A DNA stretch of 64,000 nucleotides from Acetobacteraceae bacterium (GTDB taxonomy: Bacteria > Pseudomonadota > Alphaproteobacteria > Acetobacterales > Acetobacteraceae): contig CANGNF010000003.1 of NCBI GenBank assembly GCA_947455205.1, forward strand, positions 108,973 through 172,972, given 5' to 3'. The translations under genes and the position numbers were made by a program. Each line of letters begins with the position of its first letter. Position 1 is the stretch's first letter. Positions 55,906-64,000 of the stretch are shown here, one piece after another. The notes under the pieces are model-generated. The model ran no database searches. It worked only from the letters and a program-made list of their open reading frames with translations, and had not been told where the DNA came from.

Positions 55906-56879
55906 CCATGACGGCACGCAGAAGCCTGCTGGCGGCGGGCGCCGGCCTGCTGTGCGCCCCCGTCGCCCGGGCGCAGGCCACCTGGCCGGACCGGCCGCTG
56001 CGCTTCGTGCTCGGCGGCACGGCGGGCGGGGATTCGGACCTGTTCCTGCGGATGATGGAGACCCGGTTGCGGGACCGGCTGGGCCAGCCCCTGGTGATCG
56101 ACCCGCGCCCCGGCGCCGGCGGCATGCTGGGGGCGGAAGTCGCGGCGCGCGCGGTGCCGGATGGCTATACCTACTACATCAACCAGGTCGCCTCGCACGG
56201 CATCGGCCCGTCGCTCTACCGGCGCCTCTCCTTCGACCCGCTGCGCGACCTGCCCGGCGTGGCGCGCATCGCCAGCGTCACCAACGTGCTGATCGTCAAG
56301 GGCGACAGCGCCATCGCCACCCCGGCGGACCTGGCTGACTTCTGCAAGGCCAACCCCGGGCGGGCGAATTTCTCCTCCGCCGGGGTGGGCACCTCCTCGC
56401 ACCTTGCCGGGGTGCTGTTCGGTGCCCGCATGGGGGTGGCGGTGCAGCACGTGCCCTATCGCGGCACCGCGCCTTCCATGGCGGCGGTGATGAACGGGGA
56501 AACCCTGTTCGCCATCGGCGCCGCCCCGGCGTCCCGCCAGCAGGTGCTTGGCGGGCAGTTGAAGGCGCTGGGGGTTTCCAGCGCGCGGCGTTCCAGCAGC
56601 ATGCCGCAGGTGCCGACGCTGCAGGAACAGGGCGTGCCGGACTTCGATGTCGCCTCCTGGTACGGCATCGCCGCCCCAGCAGGCGTACCGCCGGCGATCC
56701 GGGAACGGCTTGGCGCGGAAGTGGTGGCGGCTTTGCAGGATCCGCTGATAGCCCAGCGTGTGCGCGACTACGGCGCCGAACCCTGGCCACTCGGTCCCGC
56801 CGACTACGATGCCTTCATGCGACGGGAAGTGGAAAGCTGGGCGCCAACCGTGCGGGCCTCCGGCGCCCAGGTGGAGTAA
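55902..56879 (+). CDS. Second Bug/TctC binding protein, Tat-like signal
   Basis: This 325-residue protein starts within the previous stop (ATGA). The N-terminus TARRSLLAAGAGLLCAPVARAQA has twin arginines before the hydrophobic stretch, so Tat export is possible. Family phrases are WPDRPLRFVLGGTAGGDSDLF, QPLVIDPRPGAGGMLGAEV, ANFSSAGVGTSSHLAGVLF and VQHVPYRGTAPSMAAVMNGETLFAI. The first loop is GGTAGG where most Bug proteins have YPPGG, which may change ligand preference compared with its neighbour. Confidence 0.9.
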   Translation: MTMTARRSLLAAGAGLLCAPVARAQATWPDRPLRFVLGGTAGGDSDLFLRMMETRLRDRLGQPLVIDPRPGAGGMLGAEVAARAVPDGYTYYINQVASHGIGPSLYRRLSFDPLRDLPGVARIASVTNVLIVKGDSAIATPADLADFCKANPGRANFSSAGVGTSSHLAGVLFGARMGVAVQHVPYRGTAPSMAAVMNGETLFAIGAAPASRQQVLGGQLKALGVSSARRSSSMPQVPTLQEQGVPDFDVASWYGIAAPAGVPPAIRERLGAEVVAALQDPLIAQRVRDYGAEPWPLGPADYDAFMRREVESWAPTVRASGAQVE

Positions 56880-57008
56880 GGCGGCCGGTCCAAGCCGGGT
56901 GCGCCGCGCGCCGCTCCAGTGCCTTGGTCCTCCGCTGGAACCGATCAGGCTTCACCGCATTCTGCATGACGGCGGGTAATCCCCCGCCGGCAGCGGAAGG
57001 GTTCACAG

Positions 57009-58190
57009 GTGGTACCGCCAAGGCATGGGCCCGGCCGGGCAGCGCTGCTGACGGCGCTTGCGTGCGCAGCCGCCCTGGCTGCCTGCGACAGCCGCGAAGA
57101 GGATACCGCCGCCGATGCGCCCCCGGCGGTGACCGTGATGCGCCCGCTGCGCCGGGAAGTGACGGACTGGGACGAGTTCACCGGCCGCTTCGCCAGCGTC
57201 GAGCGGGTGGAGGTGCGCGCGCGGGTCAGCGGCTTCGTCGACCGGGTCGCCTTCACCGATGGCCAGGTCGTGCGCCGCGGCGACCTGCTCTACCGCATCG
57301 ACCCTCGCCCCTTCGAGGCTGCGCTTGCCGTGGCCGAGGCCAAGCTGCACGGCGCCCGGTCCCAGGTGACGCTGGCACAGCGGGAATACGAGCGTGCCCG
57401 CAGCCTGCTGCAGTACCGCGCCGGGTCCGAGGCCGCTTTCGAGCAGCGGCAGCAGGCGCTGGACGCCGCCCGCGCCCAACAGGCGGAGGCCGAGGCCCAG
57501 TTGCAGCGCGCGCAGCTGGACCTGCAGTTCACGGAGGTCCGCGCGCCGCTGGAAGGCCGCATCGGCCGGCACCTGGTCAGCCCGGGCAACCTGGTCTCGG
57601 GCGGCGAGGGCAGCGCGGCAACGCTGCTGGCCACGATCGTGACCATGGACCCGATCGATGTCAGCTTCGACATCGATCAGAACTCCGCGTTGCGCTACGT
57701 TCGCCTGGCCGAGAGCGGCACGCGGCCCTCCTCACGCGATGCCGCCAACCCGGTGCAGTTGGGCCTGGCCGACGAGCCGGGCTTTCCCCACCAGGGCCGC
57801 GTCGTGTTCGTGGATAACGAGGCCGATCACGGCACCGGCACCATCCGGCTGCGGGCGCGGTTCGACAATCCCAGGGACATCTTCGCGCCCGGTGGCTTTG
57901 CGCGCGTCAGGCTGGTGGCCGGCCCACCCTACCAGGCGCTGCTGGTACCGGATGCGGCGATTGCCACGGACCAGTCGCGCCGCGTGGTCTATGTGCTGGG
58001 CGACGGCGACAAGGTCACGGCGCGGCAGGTTCAGCTTGGCCCGCTGCATGGCGGGCTGCGCGTCATTCGCCAGGGGCTGAGTGGTGAGGAGGCGGTGGTG
58101 ACCACCGGCCTGACCCATGTCCGCAGCGGCCAAGTGGTGGCACCGACCCACGCCCCCGCGCCCGCCATGGCGGCGGAGGACCGGCCCTGA
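57009..58190 (+). CDS. RND efflux periplasmic adaptor lipoprotein
   Basis: This 393-residue AcrA/MexA-type protein starts at GTG 57009 with GGAAGGG 8 bases upstream. The lipobox is LAAC at about residues 23-26, so it is probably anchored to the inner membrane by lipid. The order is standard: VEVRARVSGFVDRVAFTDGQVVRRGDLLYRIDPRPFEAAL, a long coiled coil (about 108-170), VRAPLEGRIGRHLVSPGNLV, and beta-barrel and membrane-proximal domains (GTIRLRARFDNP, LLVPDAAIATDQSRRVVYV). It joins the pump encoded immediately downstream to an outer-membrane channel not present in this operon. Confidence 0.93.
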   Translation: MVPPRHGPGRAALLTALACAAALAACDSREEDTAADAPPAVTVMRPLRREVTDWDEFTGRFASVERVEVRARVSGFVDRVAFTDGQVVRRGDLLYRIDPRPFEAALAVAEAKLHGARSQVTLAQREYERARSLLQYRAGSEAAFEQRQQALDAARAQQAEAEAQLQRAQLDLQFTEVRAPLEGRIGRHLVSPGNLVSGGEGSAATLLATIVTMDPIDVSFDIDQNSALRYVRLAESGTRPSSRDAANPVQLGLADEPGFPHQGRVVFVDNEADHGTGTIRLRARFDNPRDIFAPGGFARVRLVAGPPYQALLVPDAAIATDQSRRVVYVLGDGDKVTARQVQLGPLHGGLRVIRQGLSGEEAVVTTGLTHVRSGQVVAPTHAPAPAMAAEDRP

Positions 58191-61100
58191 GCAACCTCGG
58201 CGTCCTCTCCGTCCGCCAGCCGGTGCTGGCCTGCGTGCTGTCGCTGCTGCTGCTGATCGTCGGCGGGCTGTCGCTGCTGTCGCTGCCGATCTCGGAATAC
58301 CCCGATGTGGCGCCGCCGACCGTGGTGGTGGCGACGAACTACCCCGGCGCCTCCGCCCAGACGGTGGCGGATACCGTGGCGACGCCGATCGAGCAGGAGG
58401 TCAACGGGACCGAGGGCCTGCTGTACATGTCCTCGCAATCCACCGCCGATGGCCGGATGACGCTGACCGTCACCTTCCGCCTGGGCACCGACCCCGACCG
58501 GGCGCAGATCCTGGTGCAGGGCGCCGTCGCCGGCGCGCTGCCGCGGCTGCCGGAGGAAGTGCGGCGCTGGGGCGTGACCACGCGCAAGCTGGCGACGGAC
58601 CGGCTGATGGTGATCTTCGTCACCTCGCCGGACAGCAGCTACGACCAGCTTTACGTCTCCAACTTCGCGCTGCGCCAGGTGCGCGACCAGTTGCTGCGGA
58701 TCGACGGCATCGGCGACATCGACATGCAGGGCGCGCGCGACTACGCCATGCGGATATGGCTGGACCCCGGGCGCATGGCGGCGACGGGCGTGACGGCCGA
58801 GGATGTGATCGCGGCGGTGCAGGCGCAGAATGCCGAGGTGGCTGGTGGGCAGCTGGCGGAACCGCCCGTCGCGGACCAGGCGTTCCAGCCGAACCTCAGC
58901 TTTCGTGGCCGGCTGGCGGACCCCGCGGAGTTCGAGAACATCGTGATCCGCGGCAGCGCCGGCGGGCAGTTGCTGCGGCTGCGCGATATCGGCCGGGTTG
59001 AGATTGGCGCTGCCTCCTACACCACCGCCAGCACCTTGCAGGGCAAGCCCGCCGTGGCCTTGGCGGTGACGCAGCGGCCCGGTTCCAACGCCCTGGCGAC
59101 GGCGCGGGAAATTCGCGCCAGGCTGGCCGGGATCACCGCGACCTTCCCGCCCGGCATCACCGCGGAGATCGCCTACGACCCGACGCGCTTCGTGGCCGAG
59201 AGCGTGCATGAGTTGACCGTCACCATTGCCGAGGCGGTGGCGCTGGTGGTGCTGGTGGTGCTGGTCTTCCTGCAGAACTGGCGCGCCGCGACCATCCCCA
59301 TTCTGGCGATCCCGGTCTCGTTGATCGGCACCTTCGGGGTGATGATGGCGCTGGGCTTCACGCTGAACGTACTGACGCTGTTCGGCCTGGTGCTGGCGGT
59401 CGGCATCGTGGTGGATGACGCGATCGTGGTGGTGGAGAACGTCGACCGCCACCTGCGCGACGAGCCTTCGGTTAAGAAGGCGGCGATGACCACGATGCAG
59501 GAGGTCGGCGGCGCGCTGGTCTCCATCGCGCTGGTGCTCTGCGCGGTCTTCGTGCCGACCGCCTTCCTGGAAGGGATCACTGGGCAGTTCTTCCGGCAGT
59601 TCGCCATCACCATCGCGGTAGCGACGGCGCTGTCCTGCTTCTGCTCGCTGACGCTGAGCCCGGCGCTGGCATCGTTGATCCTGCGGCGACATCGGCCGCA
59701 TCGGGGCGCGCCGCCGGGCCGGGTAAGCCAGGCGCTGACCTGGTTCTTCGGCAGATTCAACCGCGGTTTCGACGCGCTGGCGGGGTGGTACGCGGCGCTG
59801 ACGCGCGGGCTGTCGCGCTTCATGCTGCCGATGCTGCTGCTGTACGCGCTGCTGATCGCCGGCGCCGGGGCGTTGCTGGCGACAACGCCGCAGGGCTTCG
59901 TGCCGGCGCAGGACCGTGGTTACGCGATCGTCGCCATCGAATTGCCGAGCGGTGCCTCCCTGGCCCGCACTACGGCGGTGGTGGAGCGCGCTGCCGCGAT
60001 TGCACGAGAGGTGCCGGGCATCGCCAGCGTTTCCGCGCTGGCCGGGGTTTCCGGCGCGACCAATACCGCCGGCAGCAACCAGGGCATGCTGACCCCGGTT
60101 TTCGCCGAATGGCCGGAACGGTTGCGTGCCGGGCAGACCGCGGCGACGATCTACCGCGAGCTGCGGCGGCGCCTGGCGGTGCTGCAGGATGCGACGGTGC
60201 TGGTGATACCGCCGCCCGCCGTACCGGGCCTTGGCAGCGGCGCCGGCTTCGCGCTGCGGCTGGAAGACCGCACCGGGCGTGGCACCGCGGTGCTGGCCTC
60301 GGCCGCCGAGGAGCTGGTGGCGGCACTGCGCCGGATGCCCGGGCTGCGCGACGTCTACTCGCCGTTCCGCGTGGATGCGCCGCTGCTGGCGGTGGAGATC
60401 GACCGCACCCGGGCGGAACTGCTTGGCGTACCCGTGGCGCGGTTGAGCCAGGGGATCGAGACGCTTTTCGGCTCCTCCTACGTCAACGACTTCACCGCCT
60501 ATGGCCGCAACTGGCGCGTGGTGGCGCAGGCGGCGCCGGAGTTTCGCCGGTTGGCCGACGACCTGTCGCGCGTCCATGTCCGCAACGCCGAGGGCAGCAT
60601 GGTGCCGCTGGCGAATGTGATGACGCTGCGCGATGTTGTCGGCCCGCAGCGGGTGCCGCGCTACAACATGTATCCCACCGCCGAGATCGCCGGCGAGATC
60701 CGCCCGGGCGTCGGCTCCGCCGCGGCCATGGCGGCCATTGCCCGCCAGGCCGGGCGGCTGTTGCCGGATGGCATCGGCTTCGAGTGGACCGACCTTTCCT
60801 TTCAGCAGACCGAGAGCGGCAATGCCGGGCTGTGGGTATTCCCGCTCTGCGTCGTCTTCGTCTACCTGGTGCTGGCGGCGCAGTACGGCTCCTGGAGCCT
60901 GCCCTTCGCGGTGATCCTGATCGTGCCGATGTGCCTGCTGACCTCCACGCTGGGCGTGCGGCTGCTGGGGCAGGACGTGAATATCCTGACGCAGATCGGC
61001 TTCGTGGTGCTGGTAGGGCTGGCGGCGAAGAATGCGATCCTGATCGTGGAGTTCGCCCAGCAGCGCGAGGATGAGGGCGCGACGCCGCTGGAGGCGGTGG

Positions 61101-61354
61101 TGGAGGCGTGCCGCCTGCGGCTGCGGGCGATATTGATGACCTCGCTGGCGTTCATTTTGGGTGTGCTGCCGCTGGTGATCGCCAGCGGCGCGGGCGCCGA
61201 GATGCGACGCGCGGTGGGCGTGGCGGTGTTTTTCGGCATGATGGGCGTGACCGCGTTCGGCCTACTGTTCACGCCGGTGTTCTATCTGGCCATCCGCCGC
61301 ATGGTGGGCCATCGGCGCTCGCCGTTGCGGGCGATCTCACGCGGGATGCGCTGA
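58187..61354 (+). CDS. RND multidrug efflux pump (HAE1 type), probable CTG start
   Basis: This protein of about 1,055 residues exports drugs or other hydrophobic compounds by proton antiport. It has 12 membrane helices and two large periplasmic loops. Proton-relay acids lie in GIVVDDAIVVVENV, and SEYPDVAPPTVVV, LGFTLNVLTLFGLVLAVG and VGLAAKNAILIVEFAQ are typical. No ATG, GTG or TTG lies in frame before GTG 58223. Starting there would remove the conserved N-terminal segment SNLGVLSVRQPVLA that aligns with AcrB's NFFIDRPIFA. CTG 58187 overlaps the adaptor's stop as CTGA, mimicking the ATGA junctions used elsewhere here, so I take it as the start. Confidence 0.9.
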   Translation: MSNLGVLSVRQPVLACVLSLLLLIVGGLSLLSLPISEYPDVAPPTVVVATNYPGASAQTVADTVATPIEQEVNGTEGLLYMSSQSTADGRMTLTVTFRLGTDPDRAQILVQGAVAGALPRLPEEVRRWGVTTRKLATDRLMVIFVTSPDSSYDQLYVSNFALRQVRDQLLRIDGIGDIDMQGARDYAMRIWLDPGRMAATGVTAEDVIAAVQAQNAEVAGGQLAEPPVADQAFQPNLSFRGRLADPAEFENIVIRGSAGGQLLRLRDIGRVEIGAASYTTASTLQGKPAVALAVTQRPGSNALATAREIRARLAGITATFPPGITAEIAYDPTRFVAESVHELTVTIAEAVALVVLVVLVFLQNWRAATIPILAIPVSLIGTFGVMMALGFTLNVLTLFGLVLAVGIVVDDAIVVVENVDRHLRDEPSVKKAAMTTMQEVGGALVSIALVLCAVFVPTAFLEGITGQFFRQFAITIAVATALSCFCSLTLSPALASLILRRHRPHRGAPPGRVSQALTWFFGRFNRGFDALAGWYAALTRGLSRFMLPMLLLYALLIAGAGALLATTPQGFVPAQDRGYAIVAIELPSGASLARTTAVVERAAAIAREVPGIASVSALAGVSGATNTAGSNQGMLTPVFAEWPERLRAGQTAATIYRELRRRLAVLQDATVLVIPPPAVPGLGSGAGFALRLEDRTGRGTAVLASAAEELVAALRRMPGLRDVYSPFRVDAPLLAVEIDRTRAELLGVPVARLSQGIETLFGSSYVNDFTAYGRNWRVVAQAAPEFRRLADDLSRVHVRNAEGSMVPLANVMTLRDVVGPQRVPRYNMYPTAEIAGEIRPGVGSAAAMAAIARQAGRLLPDGIGFEWTDLSFQQTESGNAGLWVFPLCVVFVYLVLAAQYGSWSLPFAVILIVPMCLLTSTLGVRLLGQDVNILTQIGFVVLVGLAAKNAILIVEFAQQREDEGATPLEAVVEACRLRLRAILMTSLAFILGVLPLVIASGAGAEMRRAVGVAVFFGMMGVTAFGLLFTPVFYLAIRRMVGHRRSPLRAISRGMR

Positions 61355-61446
61355 GCGACCGCCTTCGCCGGTCATTGCGATGACGCCGTGTTCGCCACAA
61401 CGCAGCCCGGCAGCCCACCTGTTCGGGCTGTCAACGCAAACGTGCG

Positions 61447-61474
61447 TTCGCCGACACGCAGTTTTGCGTACAAT
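61447..61474 (+). promoter_or_regulatory. Candidate promoter before the Sel1-like gene
   Basis: TACAAT at 61469-61474 fits a -10 box, with TTCGCC at 61447-61452 as a weak -35 and a 16-base spacer. Transcription would start around 61481, shortly before the GAGGA ribosome-binding site at 61486-61490. Confidence 0.35.
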
Positions 61475-61498
61475 ATTCATGTTTCGAGGAACGCATGG

Positions 61499-62764
61499 AT
61501 GGCCCCGGTGACTTGGCACGCCAGCGGAAATTCCAACGCCAACCTCTCTCGGCGTCTTCATCTGCCGCCGGAGTGGATCGTGATGGCCGACTGCATCGTC
61601 GGCGTTGTCGGTCAGCCTTCCGGGTTGGTGGACCATGTGCTGCTGCATGCGGCGCAGGGCATGGCATTGGTGGATGTGGCGCCATCGCGGCCGGCGCCGG
61701 AAAGCCTGGCCATGCTCCAGGCCATGCTCGACCGCGCCCAGTTCCGCGCCATTTTCGGGGCCTATCCGCCGATCGTCTATCTGCATCTGTCAGCCAGCGA
61801 GTTGCCTGACCTGCCCCGGCTGCTGGACGAAGCCTTTGCGGCCCTGCCGCCCCTCGCGCTGCCTGGCGGACAGAGTTGGCTCGGGTCACCGATGCGCCTG
61901 CTGTCTGCGCCCAGGTCACTGGGCAACAGCGCGCCCGAAGCCACGGCGGAAACGCCGAACCGTTCAGCGGAGCATCATGATCCAGCCGTGGCCAGGCAGG
62001 CCAGCGGAGCCATGGCGGAGGCTACTAGTCCGTTGCGGCGCATGGTCTGGCCACTGGTTGTCGCAGGGGTTGCGGCAGCGGCGGTCCTCACGGGGCTCAC
62101 CTGGCTGCCAGACCCGTTGCAGGCGCCGGGCCCAGTTGCCGCCACCGTGCCCGCTGGCGTTGCGCGTGCAACAGGCCCTGAAGCCGTCGCCGCGCCCCTC
62201 ATGATGAAAGCGCCCGAGCCGGCGATACAGCTCGCCTCGGTCGCCGGACCGGCGGTGCAGCAGGTGGCAAACGCCGACATGGCTCCCGTGGTGACCGAGG
62301 CGGTTCCCGCGTTCGCTTCCGAAATCCATATCTTCGAGCCCTTACCATCGGAACCGCTCCCCCACGATCTGCCCTGGCAGCAACTGCCCGAACCGGCCGA
62401 AGCACCGGCGACCCTGGCGCTGCTGCCGCCGACGCTCGTGCCCGCCCCGTTGCCGCCACGCGCCTTGCCGGCGCCGCGCCTGCTGGATGCGCCCTTGCTG
62501 GCGGCAATGCTGCGCCGCGGAGAGGAACTGCTGGCGCTGGGTGATCTTTCGGCCGCCCGCGCCATCCATCGCCGGGCGGCGGAGGCCGGCAGCGCCACCG
62601 CCGCCATGGCGCTGGCCGCCAGCTACGACCCCGATCGCCTGCCGCCCGAGTTGCAGCGCAGCGCCGACCGCGACCGCGCGCGACAATGGTACCTGGTGGC
62701 GGAGGAGTTGCGCGCCAGTGGCGCCGAGCCGCTGGCCCGCCTGCCGGCGGGGACGCCACCATGA
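61499..62764 (+). CDS. Membrane-anchored protein with Sel1/TPR-like C-terminus
   Basis: The protein has 421 residues. I chose ATG 61499 because GAGGA lies 8 bases upstream. The N-terminal 130 residues form an unrecognised alpha/beta domain (VVGQPSGLVDHVLLHAAQGMALVDV, QFRAIFGAYPPIVYLHLSASELPDLPRLLDEAF). A membrane helix follows at about 178-200 (VWPLVVAGVAAAAVLTGL), then a Pro/Ala-rich linker and a C-terminal Sel1/TPR-like pair of helices (ALGDLSAARAIHRRAAEAG, DRARQWYLVAEELRA). The ATGA overlap with the TAXI gene suggests a joint envelope function. Function unknown. Confidence 0.75.
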   Translation: MAPVTWHASGNSNANLSRRLHLPPEWIVMADCIVGVVGQPSGLVDHVLLHAAQGMALVDVAPSRPAPESLAMLQAMLDRAQFRAIFGAYPPIVYLHLSASELPDLPRLLDEAFAALPPLALPGGQSWLGSPMRLLSAPRSLGNSAPEATAETPNRSAEHHDPAVARQASGAMAEATSPLRRMVWPLVVAGVAAAAVLTGLTWLPDPLQAPGPVAATVPAGVARATGPEAVAAPLMMKAPEPAIQLASVAGPAVQQVANADMAPVVTEAVPAFASEIHIFEPLPSEPLPHDLPWQQLPEPAEAPATLALLPPTLVPAPLPPRALPAPRLLDAPLLAAMLRRGEELLALGDLSAARAIHRRAAEAGSATAAMALAASYDPDRLPPELQRSADRDRARQWYLVAEELRASGAEPLARLPAGTPP

Positions 62765-63762
62765 CCACGCGGGGGCCTCCGCGCCGTGGGTTGCTGGCTG
62801 GGTCCCTGGCGGCCGGGGCGGGGCTGGCGGGCAGTGCTCTCGCCCAGGCGCAGGGGCCCGCGGCGCCGGGCGCCAGGCCCAGCTTCGGTGCAATGGTCGC
62901 CCGGGCCAACGCCAATGTAGTTGGCGTGGTCTCCGGCGGCATCGATGGAACCTATGCCCGCATCGCCGCCGACCTGGCCGCCGTGCTGGACGACGGCGAG
63001 CGGATGCGTGTGCTGCCGATACTGAGCCGTGGTTCGCTGCAGAACATCTCGGACATCATGTACCTGCGCGGCGTGGACATTGGGATCGTTCAGTCCGACG
63101 CCTTGGCCTATGCGCGCCGGGAACAGCTGTATCCCGGCATCGATAGCCTGATCCAATACATCACCAAACTCTACGACGAGGAGGTTCACCTGCTGGCCCG
63201 GGCGGACGTACGCGCCGTGGAGGACCTTGCCGGCAAGGCGGTGAACCTGGACGTGCCGGGCAGCGGCACGGCAATGACGGCGGCCGTGCTGTTCGGCGGC
63301 CTGGAGACGGCGGTGGTGCCGGTGCACGACCCGCAGGATGTGGCGCTGGAGAAGCTGAAGCGCGGCGAGATCGCCGCCATGGTCTACGTAGCCGGCAAGC
63401 CGGCGCGGCTGTTCAGCAGCGTCGACGGCGCCGCGGGTCTACACTTCCTGCCTCTGCCGCTTTCCGCCCAGTTGGTGGAGACCTACCTGCCGGCGCAACT
63501 GGGGCGCGACGACTATCCGTTGCTGGTGGGTGCAGCCGAGCCGGTCGAGACGGTGGCGGTGGGCGCGGTGCTGGCTGTGTATGCCTGGCCGCGCAGCAGC
63601 GACCGGTGGGTGAAGCTGCAGCGCTTCATCGAGAGCCTGAACGCCAACTTCGAGAGCTTCAGCCGGCCACCGCGCCACGCCAAGTGGCGCGACGTCAGCC
63701 TTTCGGCACGGGTGCCGGGCTGGACCCAGTTCGCGGCAGTCCCTCGGCGTGCCGCCCGGTAG
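62761..63762 (+). CDS. TAXI-family TRAP-type solute-binding protein
   Basis: This 333-residue protein has an Arg-rich start (PPRRGLLAGSLAAGAGLAGSALAQA) that suits Sec or Tat export. Family marks are VVSGGIDGTYARIAADLAAVL, LPILSRGSLQNISDIMYLRGVDIGIVQSDAL, YITKLYDEEVHLLARADV, LAGKAVNLDVPGSGTAMTA and MVYVAGKPARLF. TAXI proteins deliver ligands such as glutamate or 2-oxoglutarate to TRAP membrane proteins. No DctM/DctQ-like gene is visible. It overlaps the upstream stop by ATGA. Confidence 0.85.
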   Translation: MTTRGPPRRGLLAGSLAAGAGLAGSALAQAQGPAAPGARPSFGAMVARANANVVGVVSGGIDGTYARIAADLAAVLDDGERMRVLPILSRGSLQNISDIMYLRGVDIGIVQSDALAYARREQLYPGIDSLIQYITKLYDEEVHLLARADVRAVEDLAGKAVNLDVPGSGTAMTAAVLFGGLETAVVPVHDPQDVALEKLKRGEIAAMVYVAGKPARLFSSVDGAAGLHFLPLPLSAQLVETYLPAQLGRDDYPLLVGAAEPVETVAVGAVLAVYAWPRSSDRWVKLQRFIESLNANFESFSRPPRHAKWRDVSLSARVPGWTQFAAVPRRAAR

Positions 63763-63793
63763 GGGGCCTGCGCGAAGCCACTTACCAACCTGT

Positions 63794-63854
63794 GCGAGGG
63801 GCGGGACACCCAACTCTATCCGCTCCGACAACGGGACGGAGTACGCGGCCAAGG
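63794..63854 (+). pseudogene. Fragment of an integrase-core (rve) transposase
   Basis: About 20 codons read RGGTPNSIRSDNGTEYAAK, the second catalytic Asp region of IS3/IS481-type DDE transposases (usual form RSDNGPEF). Nothing recognisable precedes it in frame; LTNLCEGR in another frame may be the upstream continuation after a frameshift. The frame is cut by the IS66 end at 63855. Confidence 0.6.
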
Positions 63855-64000
63855 GTAAGCGCAGTTCCGAGACCCTCTCCTGCGCTGCTTGACGATCAGT
63901 TTTTTTCGGATGCGGCCCAATGCCAGGGCATCAACTCATCGATACGCTTGTTGGGCCAGCCGTTGACCAGGCGGGTCAGTAGATCGGTGAAGTAGCGCTG
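63855..64000 (-). mobile_element. End of an IS66-family insertion sequence (partial)
   Basis: The element end is placed at GTAAGCG (63855-63861), the start expected of IS66 terminal inverted repeats. The transposase stop follows 41 bases inside. The rest of the element lies beyond the window, so the other end and the target duplication cannot be seen. Confidence 0.65.
63896..64000 (-). CDS. IS66 transposase (TnpC) C-terminus, partial
   Basis: The last 34 residues are visible: RYFTDLLTRLVNGWPN, then KRIDELMPWHWA, ending at TGA 63896-63898. These match the C-terminal element of IS66 TnpC proteins (usually DVLTRI...RIDELLPW). The catalytic part lies beyond the window. Confidence 0.85.
   Translation of the reverse strand, partial: QRYFTDLLTRLVNGWPNKRIDELMPWHWAASEKN

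Noticed and set aside
61355..61380. Possible terminator after the RND pump (GACCG...CGGTC)
   Set aside because: The stem is only 5 bp and no T-run follows.

Overview
The window is GC-rich DNA with dense coding, frequent ATGA/GTGA gene overlaps and several solute-binding proteins without their membrane partners. Together with a PAS_5-like tail, a SapC family protein and Bug/TctC binding proteins, this suggests an alphaproteobacterium, perhaps Acetobacteraceae (Roseomonas-like). That placement is inference; the window holds no rRNA or tRNA.

Left part (1-16 kb, mostly + strand). The start of a membrane protein on the minus strand is followed by a short photoactive-yellow-protein-like PAS protein and a large hybrid histidine kinase with many PAS domains. 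Next come an eCIS-core (DUF4157) protein with a Cys-rich, toxin-like tail and an ankyrin-repeat protein 1 bp downstream, which look like a toxin and immunity pair. A small muconolactone-isomerase-like gene precedes an overlapping arylsulfatase, Bug binding protein and DsbA/GST-kappa-like cluster. A lone periplasmic adaptor and an O-methyltransferase-like gene complete this part.

Centre (52.6-16.0 kb, minus strand). Nine genes run in one direction with overlaps or short gaps: TolC-like outer-membrane protein, two unrecognised proteins, a radical SAM enzyme, SapC, an 8,607-residue repeat protein that begins with a LEPR-XLL motif, a GAF-HlyD adaptor, a PqqD-like/M50/HlyD fusion and a 655-residue SecA-like ATPase. 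The locus has type I-like envelope parts but no ABC transporter ATPase; its only visible motor is the SecA-like protein. My hypothesis is a dedicated, non-canonical export and maturation machine for one giant surface protein. An AT-rich stretch with a perfect dyad lies in front of the operon.

Right part (52.8-64 kb). A LysR regulator is divergent from a luciferase-like flavin monooxygenase with two Bug binding proteins. An RND efflux pair follows, whose pump gene appears to start at CTG in a CTGA overlap. Then come a membrane-anchored Sel1-like protein and a TAXI/TRAP binding protein. The window ends in the 3' part of an IS66 element that has inserted into a fragment of an integrase-core transposase.
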